From Oscillospiraceae bacterium (GTDB taxonomy: Bacteria; Bacillota; Clostridia; Oscillospirales; Ruminococcaceae): a stretch of 64,000 nt of DNA. The position numbers were made by a program, and so were the translations under genes. Under the pieces are notes generated by a model. The model did not search any database and was not told the origin of the DNA. It worked only from the letters and a program-made list of their open reading frames with translations. The first letter of the stretch is position 1, and every line of letters starts with the position of its first letter. Shown here in pieces: positions 34,871 through 43,400 of this stretch. The stretch covers positions 1 through 64,000 of the forward strand of contig JAFSEU010000012.1 in assembly GCA_017435565.1 (NCBI GenBank), written 5' to 3'.

Positions 34871-34984
34871 AAAAACACCCCATTCGTCGTTTGCTTAAAA
34901 AACGACACCGTGCTTTGCGGCAGACGGTTTGCCGAATTTATATAAAAACGTAAAATCAAGCGCAAAAAAACACTGCAATGCGGC

Positions 34985-35581
34985 TTATTTTACCGAAAGT
35001 GCCTTGAGAACCTGCTTGATGATATCCTGCGAAGGAAGCGAGCAATCAAGCTTTGAAATGATGGGCATAACCTCGTTTTGGGTGTATCCCAGAACCATAA
35101 GTGCGGAGAGTGCATCAGAAACGTTTGCCCCGTCGCTTGAGCACGCCTTTGTCTGAAGAACCGTTGCAGGAGTTTTCTCCTTTGTGATTCTGTCTTTTAG
35201 TTCAAGCACAATGCGCTGTGCGGTTTTTGTTCCGATGCCCTTGATTCGTGTAAATGCCTTGTCGTCTCCCGAGGCTATCAGCAGAGCAACCTGCTGTGCA
35301 GGAATCGAGGAGAGAATCGAAATTGCGGCTTTCGGGCCCACTCCGCTTACGGAAATAAGCTGAATAAAGCAGCTTTTTTCAAGCAGGTCGGCAAAGCCGA
35401 AAAGCTCGGCGCCGCCTTCGTAAATGTGCATATATGTATACAAACGTGCCGTTTCGCCGATTTTGCCGAGCGTTGAAAGCGTGTGCCACGATGCTTTTGC
35501 GGCGTAGCCGACGCCTGCACATTCAATTACGGCGACTGAGTCGTCCTTGTATGAAAGAATTCCGTTCAGACTGTATATCAA
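34985..35581 (-). CDS. ruvA: Holliday junction DNA-binding protein RuvA
   Basis: RuvA binds four-way junctions and loads RuvB. The 198-residue length is normal. An N-terminal OB fold (MIYSLNGILSYKD) is followed by two helix-hairpin-helix motifs (SVSGVGPKAAISIL and RIKGIGTKTAQRIVLELKD) and a C-terminal RuvB-binding domain (DALSALMVLGYTQNEVMPII). It is 18 bases downstream of ruvC. Confidence 0.97.
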   Translation of the reverse strand: MIYSLNGILSYKDDSVAVIECAGVGYAAKASWHTLSTLGKIGETARLYTYMHIYEGGAELFGFADLLEKSCFIQLISVSGVGPKAAISILSSIPAQQVALLIASGDDKAFTRIKGIGTKTAQRIVLELKDRITKEKTPATVLQTKACSSDGANVSDALSALMVLGYTQNEVMPIISKLDCSLPSQDIIKQVLKALSVK

Positions 35582-35599
35582 AGGATGAACACCTTTCTG

Positions 35600-36097
35600 T
35601 TAAAATCTCATTTTTCCCAAGTTGGCACGCTTTGCGTTGTAAGCGTGGCAGATTGCAATTGCAAGTGCGTCAGCCGCATCATCGGGTTTGGGTACGTCCG
35701 AAAGATGCAAAAGCCTTCTGGTCATTTCCATAACCTGATGCTTCTGTGCGGTGCCGTGGCCCGTTACCGCTTGCTTTACCTGCAAGGGCGTATATTCAAA
35801 AATTTCGACTCTCTTTTGCTTTGCGGCAAGAAGAAGCACCCCTCGTGCCTGCGCAACATTTATTGCGGTTTTCTGGTTTGTGTTGAAATAGAGCCTTTCA
35901 ATCGCAAGACAGTCTGGATTGTATTTGTCCAGAAGAAAAGAGATATCGTCATATATGCTGACAAGTCTTTCGTTGAAATCGGTGTGAGCCTGTGTAAGCG
36001 ATACACCAAATTCAAGCGGAGTGAATGCATTGTTTGTGAATTCGACAACTCCGAAGCCGACAATCGCATATCCGGGGTCGATTCCCACAATACGCAA
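35600..36097 (-). CDS. ruvC: Holliday junction resolvase RuvC
   Basis: RuvC cleaves Holliday junctions symmetrically. The 165-residue protein keeps the four acidic residues: Asp in MRIVGIDPGYAIVG, Glu in LAIERLYF, and the two Asp residues in PDDAADALAIA, plus the TGHGTAQKHQV motif. It heads the ruvC-ruvA-sseB-ruvB run and lies just downstream of a possible promoter. Confidence 0.97.
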   Translation of the reverse strand: MRIVGIDPGYAIVGFGVVEFTNNAFTPLEFGVSLTQAHTDFNERLVSIYDDISFLLDKYNPDCLAIERLYFNTNQKTAINVAQARGVLLLAAKQKRVEIFEYTPLQVKQAVTGHGTAQKHQVMEMTRRLLHLSDVPKPDDAADALAIAICHAYNAKRANLGKMRF

Positions 36098-36137
36098 AAA
36101 CTAACACCCCTTTAAAAATAAAAAACATTTTGCTATT

Positions 36138-36166
36138 ATAATTATTAACAGTATATCACGAGTCAA
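36138..36166 (-). promoter_or_regulatory. Possible promoter for ruvC
   Basis: Minus strand: TTGACT (36166-36161), 17 bases, AATTAT (36143-36138). A TATAAT is present at 36140-36135 but with a 20-base spacing. Confidence 0.4.
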
Positions 36167-36280
36167 GTTTTATTTCAAGCTGTTTGGGATAAAATTTGCA
36201 AGTCGCTTGCGCATTTCGGTGAAACTTACAAAAACAGTTCTTACAATTTGTCGAGTTGGACAAAAGCCGTATACGATGTG

Positions 36281-36625
36281 TTATTTTGAAATAAAGCTTT
36301 CCCACACATCGGGCTGATATCCTATGCAGACCTTTTTTGCACAGCGTACAATGGGCGTTTTGAGAAGCATCGGATTTTCGAGCAGCTTTTCAAATTTTGC
36401 ATCGTCAAGAAGATATTTAATGCTTAAATAATCCTTCGATTTTTCATCAATGACGTTGTCAATTCCGCCCGAAGCGGCAACCACGCTTTTAAGCTCGCCT
36501 GCGCTCATTCCTCTGATTCTGAAGTCGATGAATTGAAACGAGGCGTTACGTTCTTTAAAAAACCTTTGTGCTTTTTTTGTATCAAAGCATTTTGCTTTTC
36601 CGAAAATCTGAATAGCTGAAGCCAT
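36281..36625 (-). CDS. ArsC/Spx-family thioredoxin-fold protein
   Basis: This 114-residue protein is similar to YffB/ArsC-family proteins. An N-terminal IQIFGKAKCFDTKKAQRFFKER carries one Cys (about residue 11) and no CxxC partner, like YffB and single-Cys ArsC proteins. The C-terminal half includes LLENPMLLKTPIVR. I moved the start to ATG 36625 because the longer reading (to 36655) adds ten residues upstream of the family start. It could be an arsenate-reductase-like or Spx-like regulator; RNA-polymerase-binding residues are not obvious. It is separated from ruvC by 183 bases. Confidence 0.82.
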   Translation of the reverse strand: MASAIQIFGKAKCFDTKKAQRFFKERNASFQFIDFRIRGMSAGELKSVVAASGGIDNVIDEKSKDYLSIKYLLDDAKFEKLLENPMLLKTPIVRCAKKVCIGYQPDVWESFISK

Positions 36626-36683
36626 TAAAATCACCCAAGCTAAATTATACCACAAATTTATCTGAACGTCAAGAAAGATGTGC

Positions 36684-36712
36684 TTGACTTTTTGTGCAAA
36701 AAGATTTAAAAT
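36684..36712 (+). promoter_or_regulatory. Promoter for the amidohydrolase gene
   Basis: TTGACT (36684-36689), a 17-base spacer and TAAAAT (36707-36712). Its position shows that any coding start before about 36719 would be untranscribed. Confidence 0.75.
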
Positions 36713-36750
36713 ATACCCTTGGAAAAAATCAGAAAAGAGGCGCTTTGAAA

Positions 36751-37563
36751 TTGAAAAAGTACGAATTCGGCGAGTTTGAGATTATTGACGCGCATTCTCA
36801 TATATATCCTGAAAAAATTGCGCAGAAGGCAACTGATGCCGTGAGCGATTTTTATGATATTCCCATGTATTCAACCGGCTCGTCGCAAAAGCTTATTGAA
36901 AGCGGAAGCCGGATAAATGTAAAGAAATATCTTGTTTGTTCTGCGGCAACGTCTGCAAATCAGGTTGTCGGAATAAATAATTTTATTAAGTCCCAGTGTG
37001 ATGAGCACTCTGAATTTTTCGGCTTCGGAACTCTGCATCCGGATTTTGAGGATGTTCAAAGTGAAATTGACAGGATGATTGAAATGGGGCTGTGCGGAAT
37101 CAAGCTTCACCCTGATTTCCAGAAATTTGACATTGACAGCAAGGATGCGTACGGAATATATGAGGCGGCTCAGGGCAGATTGCCGATTCTGTTCCATACC
37201 GGCGATATCAGATATGATTATTCACTCCCCTCAAAGCTTTCAAGGGTGTCGAAGGATTTTCCGCAGCTGCAGTCAATAGCGGCACACCTCGGCGGATATC
37301 AGCGTTGGGAAGAGGCGCTGGAAACACTTAGCGGTCTTAGCAATGTGATGTACGACTGCTCAAGCTCAATGTCGATGCTTGACCCTTGCTATGCAGTTTC
37401 GGTAATGCGCAGGCTCGGAATCGACAGAATTATGTTCGGAACTGATTTCCCTATGTGGAATCACAAATCCGAGGCAGAGTTTCTTCTCTCGCTCGGCTTT
37501 GAAAGGGCGGAGCTTGAAATGATTTTTGCGGGAAATTTCAAGAGATTTTTCGGAGTAGCGTAG
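36751..37563 (+). CDS. Amidohydrolase family 2 metal-dependent hydrolase
   Basis: This TIM-barrel hydrolase has metal ligands in IIDAHSHIYPE (HxH), GIKLHPDFQKF (Lys/His), PILFHTGD, IAAHLGG and FGTDFPMW. Amidohydro_2 enzymes decarboxylate or hydrolyse various small acids; the substrate is unknown. TTG at 36751 is chosen because AGAGG lies 10 bases upstream and the promoter lies between 36684 and 36712; TTG 36745 is an alternative. About 270 residues. Confidence 0.85.
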   Translation: MKKYEFGEFEIIDAHSHIYPEKIAQKATDAVSDFYDIPMYSTGSSQKLIESGSRINVKKYLVCSAATSANQVVGINNFIKSQCDEHSEFFGFGTLHPDFEDVQSEIDRMIEMGLCGIKLHPDFQKFDIDSKDAYGIYEAAQGRLPILFHTGDIRYDYSLPSKLSRVSKDFPQLQSIAAHLGGYQRWEEALETLSGLSNVMYDCSSSMSMLDPCYAVSVMRRLGIDRIMFGTDFPMWNHKSEAEFLLSLGFERAELEMIFAGNFKRFFGVA

Positions 37564-37579
37564 AATACAATATAAAACT

Positions 37580-37625
37580 AATGCTTTAACCTTGCACAAA
37601 TGTGCGCAGGGTTAAAGCATTTTTT
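37580..37625. terminator. Bidirectional terminator between amidohydrolase and MATE genes
   Basis: AATGCTTTAACC pairs with GGTTAAAGCATT (12 bp), followed by TTTTT; an inner GCACAA/TGTGC pairing extends it. Confidence 0.9.
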
Positions 37626-37635
37626 AATGACATTT

Positions 37636-39045
37636 TCAGGAAGCGGCTGCAGGCTTTTCGTTTACGATTGTTGAAAGCCATACGCCCTTTTTAATAAGGA
37701 TTATTCCGATGATGCATTTGATTGCTTCGCTGCATTGACAGCATAAATAAAACGGCAGTATCGGCAGCGTGGTGTAATTTGCAATGAAGAATGCCAGGGG
37801 GACAATGATAATCCAGGTAAATCCGCTGTCGAACAGGAAGGTCATTATGGTTTTTCCACCCGAACGCAGGATAAAATACATTGAGTGCAGTGCGCTGTGA
37901 ATCGGCATAAGAACGGCACTTATCAGAATAAATGATGAAGCGAGATTTCGTACGTGGTCGCTGGTGTTGTAAGCAAGCGGAAAGAAATTGCACAGGCACG
38001 CCATTATAAAGCCTACAACAACGCACATAAGCGCGGAAAATGATATCAGCTTCGGGGCGGCGTCCTTTGCCTCGTTGAGCTTTCCTGCACCTAGCATCTG
38101 ACCGATTACGATTGAGACTCCCGAACCGAAGGCTATAAAGAGGACATTGAACAGATTTACTACTGTATTTGCAATGTTAAGCCCCGCAACTACATCAATT
38201 CCTCTTACGGAGTAGCATTGCACAAGTGCTGAGGTTCCTGCAGACCACAGAAATTCGTTGCACATAAGAGGTATCAGACCTTTTGTTGTGATTCTTGCGC
38301 TAAGCTCCTTCGGGATTGAAAACGAAGAGTAAAGCTTTGAGGCGAACACAGCTTTTTTTCTGCTGAGATGTGTCCACGCAACCACGATTCCCGTCTGTGC
38401 AAATCTTGAAATCACAGTAGCAATTGCAGCACCCTGTACACCGAGCTTCGGAAAAATACCGATTCCGAATATCAGAAAGTAGTTCAGAACAGTATTGATG
38501 ATTACGGCACAAATGCCTGCGGCCATCGGCGTTGTGGGCATTTCACCCTCTCTTAAGGTGCTTGAATAGGCCTGTTCGATTGAAAATGGAATCAATCCGA
38601 TAATCATAATAGACATATACTGTTTTGCAAATTCGAATGTTTTTTCAAGGTCGATTCCCTTTTCGGCGTCGTGCAGAAAAAGTGTAATGAGATTGTCACC
38701 GAAAATTGAGAATATCGATGTTCCGATTGCTGTTATTACAATTGCTGCAACGATTTTGTATCTGAATGTGTCCCTTACGCCATTGTAATCCTTTTTGCCG
38801 AAAAACTGCGCACAGAATATTCCCGCACCCGATATCGCACCGAAAATCGTCAGATTGTACACAAACAGTATCTGGTTGACTATCGCGACTCCCGACATTT
38901 GCTCCGTTCCGACCTGACCTACCATTATATTGTCCACCAGCGCAACAATATTTGTGATGAGATTCTGCACCATAATCGGAACGGCAATCGTCAGTGTTTT
39001 TTTATAAAAGCTCCATGAGCCTAAAAGTTTGCTCAAATAAATCAT
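37636..39045 (-). CDS. MATE-family efflux transporter
   Basis: This sodium- or proton-coupled multidrug/toxin exporter has 469 residues and about twelve TM helices in two homologous halves. It starts MIYLSKLLGSWSFYKKTLTIA and includes VPIMVQNLITNIVALVDNIMVG (first-half signature; the Asp is conserved). The second half contains GVSIVIGQMLGAGKLNEA. AAAAGGA abuts the ATG at 39045; TTG at 39036, 9 bases from it, may be the true start. Drug specificity cannot be read. Confidence 0.92.
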   Translation of the reverse strand: MIYLSKLLGSWSFYKKTLTIAVPIMVQNLITNIVALVDNIMVGQVGTEQMSGVAIVNQILFVYNLTIFGAISGAGIFCAQFFGKKDYNGVRDTFRYKIVAAIVITAIGTSIFSIFGDNLITLFLHDAEKGIDLEKTFEFAKQYMSIMIIGLIPFSIEQAYSSTLREGEMPTTPMAAGICAVIINTVLNYFLIFGIGIFPKLGVQGAAIATVISRFAQTGIVVAWTHLSRKKAVFASKLYSSFSIPKELSARITTKGLIPLMCNEFLWSAGTSALVQCYSVRGIDVVAGLNIANTVVNLFNVLFIAFGSGVSIVIGQMLGAGKLNEAKDAAPKLISFSALMCVVVGFIMACLCNFFPLAYNTSDHVRNLASSFILISAVLMPIHSALHSMYFILRSGGKTIMTFLFDSGFTWIIIVPLAFFIANYTTLPILPFYLCCQCSEAIKCIIGIILIKKGVWLSTIVNEKPAAAS

Positions 39046-39099
39046 TCCTTTTGATATAGCGATATAGTTTGGTTATATATTTTTTGCATTCGAGGTATC

Positions 39100-39128
39100 A
39101 TTATACTATTGCAATCCTATTTTGTCAA
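39100..39128 (-). promoter_or_regulatory. Consensus promoter for the MATE transporter
   Basis: Minus strand: TTGACA (39128-39123), 17 bases, TATAAT (39105-39100), about 55 bases before the ATG. Confidence 0.85.
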
Positions 39129-39376
39129 TTTATAAAATTCGCATTAAGAATGCGCGTTGTTCTGCTTATTTGTGTAAACGATTGCACAAAAAACCGATTA
39201 TAATTATTCGAATATTTTACATTTTGTACATATCAAAGCCTTTAATATTTAAGATGAAATATGGATACTTAGCAGTAACAGTATTTTTATTTCAAAATAT
39301 TGTTGCACTTTGCACAATTTAATCAAAATTTATATGTGTAATATGTTGGAAATGCGTATAAATAATTCCATTTCCC
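39129..39376. other. AT-rich intergenic stretch without a supported gene
   Basis: This lies between two divergent promoters. It holds a small inverted repeat CGCATT-AAG-AATGCG (39140-39154) and otherwise no ribosome site with a convincing ORF. A 66-codon open frame inside lacks a ribosome site and plausible composition. It may serve only as a regulatory spacer. Confidence 0.5.
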
Positions 39377-39405
39377 TTGACTTATTTGCAAAACAGAGGT
39401 ATAAT
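39377..39405 (+). promoter_or_regulatory. Consensus promoter of the pilus operon
   Basis: TTGACT (39377-39382), 17 bases, TATAAT (39400-39405), giving a leader of about 85 bases before the coiled-coil gene. No downstream promoter as good is visible before the pilin gene. Confidence 0.85.
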
Positions 39406-39496
39406 TATTACTATAAAAGATATCCGTTAGAATCACCGTTGCAGGGATTGAGTCGGATCAGATAAAATTTTTGCATTTATAACGAGGTATTCGGCA

Positions 39497-39757
39497 ATGA
39501 CGGATAAGGAACTGAGAAAACTAAAAAAGCCTGAGCTTTTGGAGATTCTGTTTTATCTTCAAAAGGAAGTGGAAGCGCTTAAGGCTGAAAATGACAAGCT
39601 GAGCCAGAGGCTTGACAATGCCGCAAAAATCGGCTTGACCGATGATGATATCAACAGAATCACGGCGGCTTTTAAAACAACTATGGGCGATACATTAAAG
39701 GTCAAGGTTGTCCGCAACGCTGATAAACCCAAGGAGCAAGGCGAAGATGGAACATGA
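39497..39757 (+). CDS. Small coiled-coil protein at the head of the pilus operon
   Basis: This 86-residue protein has an amphipathic N-terminal helix, MTDKELRKLKKPELLEIL, then a heptad-rich helix (LQKEVEALKAENDKLSQRLDN, about 20-40), and a charged tail. There is no TM or signal, so it is cytoplasmic. It overlaps the signal-peptidase start by 11 bases (ATG 39747 before stop 39757), indicating coupling. Its role is unknown; it is often seen near sortase/signal peptidase genes in Ruminococcus-like genomes, perhaps as a scaffold. GAGG lies about 9 bases before the ATG. Confidence 0.6.
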   Translation: MTDKELRKLKKPELLEILFYLQKEVEALKAENDKLSQRLDNAAKIGLTDDDINRITAAFKTTMGDTLKVKVVRNADKPKEQGEDGT

Positions 39758-40334
39758 GACCAGGCGTGATTTGCCCACTGCCGAGCAGCTTGATTCGGCA
39801 CTGAAAAAGATAAGATACAGAAAAAAGTTTGTAAAAACAATGTTTGATACGGTAGGTTCGCTTCTCGTTGTTGCGGCAATTGCGGTATTGGTTTCGATGC
39901 TGTTTCTGCCTGTTTTGAGAGTAACGGGAACGAGTATGACCCCGACCATGCAGAATGACGAGCTTGTAATATGCAGCAAACGAAGCAATTTTGAATGCGG
40001 AGACATAATTGCCTTCTATTACAACAACAAAATTCTTCTCAAGCGTGTCATTGGTGTTGCGGGCGACTGGATAGACATTAAGGAAGACGGAACCGTATAT
40101 GTAAACGGTGAAGAGCTTATCGAACCTTATGTTGAAAGCAAGGCACTCGGCGAGTGTGACATTGAATTTCCGTATCAGGTGCCCGATAACAGAATTTTTG
40201 TTATGGGTGACCACAGAGAAACCTCAATCGACAGCCGTTCGACTACCGTCGGATGCATTGCGGATGAATACATAATCGGCAAGGTTATTTTCAGACTTTG
40301 GCCGTGGGAAAGCATAGGAATTATCAAAACTTAG
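39747..40334 (+). CDS. lepB: Signal peptidase I of the pilus operon
   Basis: Type I signal peptidase removes signal peptides at the membrane outer face. The ATG at 39747 has AAGGAG about 10 bases before it; an upstream in-frame start would overlap the coiled-coil gene further. It has one TM helix (about 35-55, TVGSLLVVAAIAVLVSMLFL), the catalytic Ser in GTSMTPTM (about 70), and the catalytic Lys in LLKRVIGVAGD (about 108). The C-terminal GDHRETSIDSRS box follows. At 195 residues it is a compact member. Its location resembles the SipA/LepA signal peptidases encoded in streptococcal pilus islands, where they are needed for pilus assembly, but the same role here is inferred. Confidence 0.9.
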   Translation: MEHETRRDLPTAEQLDSALKKIRYRKKFVKTMFDTVGSLLVVAAIAVLVSMLFLPVLRVTGTSMTPTMQNDELVICSKRSNFECGDIIAFYYNNKILLKRVIGVAGDWIDIKEDGTVYVNGEELIEPYVESKALGECDIEFPYQVPDNRIFVMGDHRETSIDSRSTTVGCIADEYIIGKVIFRLWPWESIGIIKT

Positions 40335-40400
40335 AATGGGATATTTAATCGTGTTTGTTTATGTTGAATACGTTCATAAATCTACAAAGGGGGCGGGAAT

Positions 40401-43400
40401 GTGAAAGAAGTACGCGGTGTAATTGAAAACTATATTTTGAACCACGACAGGAACAAGAGGCTCTTGGCGTTGTTTTTGGCGCTTGCAATTCTTGTTTCTT
40501 TTGCTGTGCCCGCAAGCCTGATTCAGCCTGCCAACAGTATGACTGCCAACAGCGACGGCGGTGCTACTCTGCTTAGTGACGACACAGACAGGCCGACACC
40601 AACTGTTTCGGAAACAATAACTGCTCCGAACGCAAGCGGAAAGCCTTTTACAAGTGCCTGTACATATATTCCGCTGAAGTCTGAGAGCATTGAAGGCTAT
40701 ATCTCAACAGTTACGGTAGTTTACAGTGAGCCTTCCGATGATGCTGAACCTATATATGATGAGATAACAAATGAGATTATCGGATATACATATCCTCCCG
40801 TGGATACCGACGGAGATGGAATAGCTGACAGTATTTCTATTCCGGCAGGTGCCGATGAAAGCACTGAATTTGAGTTGAAAATCACTTACAAGCTTCCGCC
40901 TTCTTATACTGCGAACAGTCTTAGCACAAACGATCCTTGTATGTACTATATTCTTCCTGAGAACTTTACTGTTCTGGAAGACTTGTATGGCAGCTTGGTA
41001 TATGTACTTGATGAAGAGTACAACAGAGACTTGCCTGCAGCATATTTTTCTGTTGATGACGATACCGGTCTTGTTGTAATTCAGTTTACAGATGAATATA
41101 TTCAATATCTCAAGGACAACGGTACAACCGCTACAGGTACGCTTGTTATCAGCGGTTCAATGGGACGTGCCGATACTGCTGACGGCGACAGTAGTATTGA
41201 ACTCGGCGGCTTTACAATTACATCTGAATTTGAGGATAAACCCAACAGCGTTACGAAATCTCAGGGTACGGTAGCTCCCAACGCAAACGGCGGTGCAGAT
41301 GTTACATGGTCTGTAACTGTATATGATGGAGGCTACGGCTTTACGGGCTGGTCGGTTAAGGACGCTAATTTCGTTGGCGCTTCTGTTATTATGAATCCCG
41401 AGGGTCAGTTCGGAACCTGGAACGGTGATACATATACATTTACAAGTGAGCCCGGTGTTTCCAGCGTTACATTTACATATACCAAGACATTGAGCGTTGC
41501 TGAAATTGAAGCTCTTTATGATGCAAATAATCTTACCGTAACCAACCGTGTTGACATTACAAATCCTGATGGCCTTACAGATAGTGCTGAAAGCTCAGCT
41601 TCTCTTGAAAGACCTTCGGTTGAAAAGGTCGGTACTGCCGACTATGAAACGGGTTCGTACGGAAACGTAATCAACTGGGAAATCACAGTTACAAATCCTT
41701 ACGGCGGTCCGCTTAACGAATATGTTGTATCCGATACTTATCTTTCTCAGCAGTCAGCTACACTTGTTGTAAAGGATGCTCAGGGTAATGTATTGACAAG
41801 CGGTACCGATTACACTTATAACAGTGGAAATGACCTTACTTTGACAACTAATAAGTCTGAGGTTATTATCTCTTATCAGACACAGGGTTGGGGCGGCAAT
41901 ACTTATACAAACAATGCTGTTTTAAAAGATGGCAGCACTCAGATCTCCAACGACAGTGAAACTGTCACTTATGAAAATGCGACACATCTGGGCAAGCAGG
42001 GTGTTTATGATCCCGAAACAAATACAATTGTATGGTTTGTTACAGCTGAATCGCATATAGGCTTTTTGGACGGATATAAAATATATGACCGTGGTGTATT
42101 CGGTCCGGGCTTTGCCATTACATCTTTAGAACAGATTGATATTATTTCTGTTGACGGAATGAACGGAACTACTGTTTATTCTGACCTTACGGCAGTCGAA
42201 AACAGTGACGGCAGTATTACTTATAAAGATTCCAACGGAACTGTATACGGCACTGTTTCGTTTGTTGCAGATGATACATCAAACAGCGTTGTTCAGATTG
42301 TAAGTGCCGACAGCACTAATAAGGTTGGTATCACAAAGGTAGAATTCTCATTCTCTACACCTGTAGTAGAAGGACAAACGGAATATTCCAACACTGTAGA
42401 ACCTGAAAGCGGACAAGGCGACACAGCCAAGGTAACCCCTTCGTGTCAGTATAATATCGACAAGTCGGGTTCATACAATGCCGCAAACGGAACTATTGAA
42501 TGGACAATATCTGTCAAGAATAATACTGCTCTTGACACAGCTTCGCTTAACGACGTTACACTTACCGATGCTGCGCTTGTAGGTATGAGCGCTTCTGATC
42601 TGGCTCTTTCATGGGCTATGGATACAAGCGGTAATTATGACTTTACATTGTCATCAAGTGGCAATGTTGTTACAATAACCGATGCAAACGGAAATGCAGT
42701 TGCAACTCTGACGATTGACAGTGCTGCAGGTACAATCACTTTCAGCAGTGTCACAGCAGGCTTTAACGATATTGGCTTGAAATATACAAAGACTGTCAGC
42801 CAAGAACTTATCAAGCAGGCTGCAAGCCAGACTACCACTGTCAGCAATACGCTTTCAGCTGAGGTTCCCGGAGATAACCCGACTGATGTCAGCGAGACAG
42901 TAACTGTTACGAATCCTTATTCAATCACCAAAACAGGTTCGTATGATGCTTCCACAGGCAATATCATCTGGACTGTAGAGGTTCAGAATACTTCCGGCAC
43001 GCTTAGCGATATCGAGCTTACCGATGACGCGTTCGGCAATCTTGCTTCGGGTACCGGTATTGAGATTTCTCAGGCTCATGGATATTACAATGTGTGGAAT
43101 GTCACAGCACAAGGCTCTGACAACAGCTTTACCTTCACAAATAACGGTACCTCATATGGTACAATGGCGCTTTCCGACGGTAAAATTACTTTTACCGACA
43201 GTGGCGACAATGGTCTTCAGTATGTAAAATTTACATATCAGACAAAGGCAACTGCCGGCAACAACGAGAGCGAAACAAATACAATCAGCTCCAATAAGCT
43301 TCCCGATGTTACAAGTGACCCTGTAACTGTTACAAATCCTTATACCATGAGCAAGAGTGCCGTGGGCGAATATAACCCCGAAACAGGTCTGGTAACATGG

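Noticed and set aside
36694..36750. Longer N-terminus for the amidohydrolase (start at 36694)
   Set aside because: This stretch overlaps the promoter (36684-36712), has no ribosome site, and precedes the family start, so it is not translated.
39122..39322. 66-codon plus-strand frame between the MATE and pilus promoters
   Set aside because: No ribosome site before its start, composition follows local AT-richness, and it overlaps promoter elements; nothing supports it as a gene.
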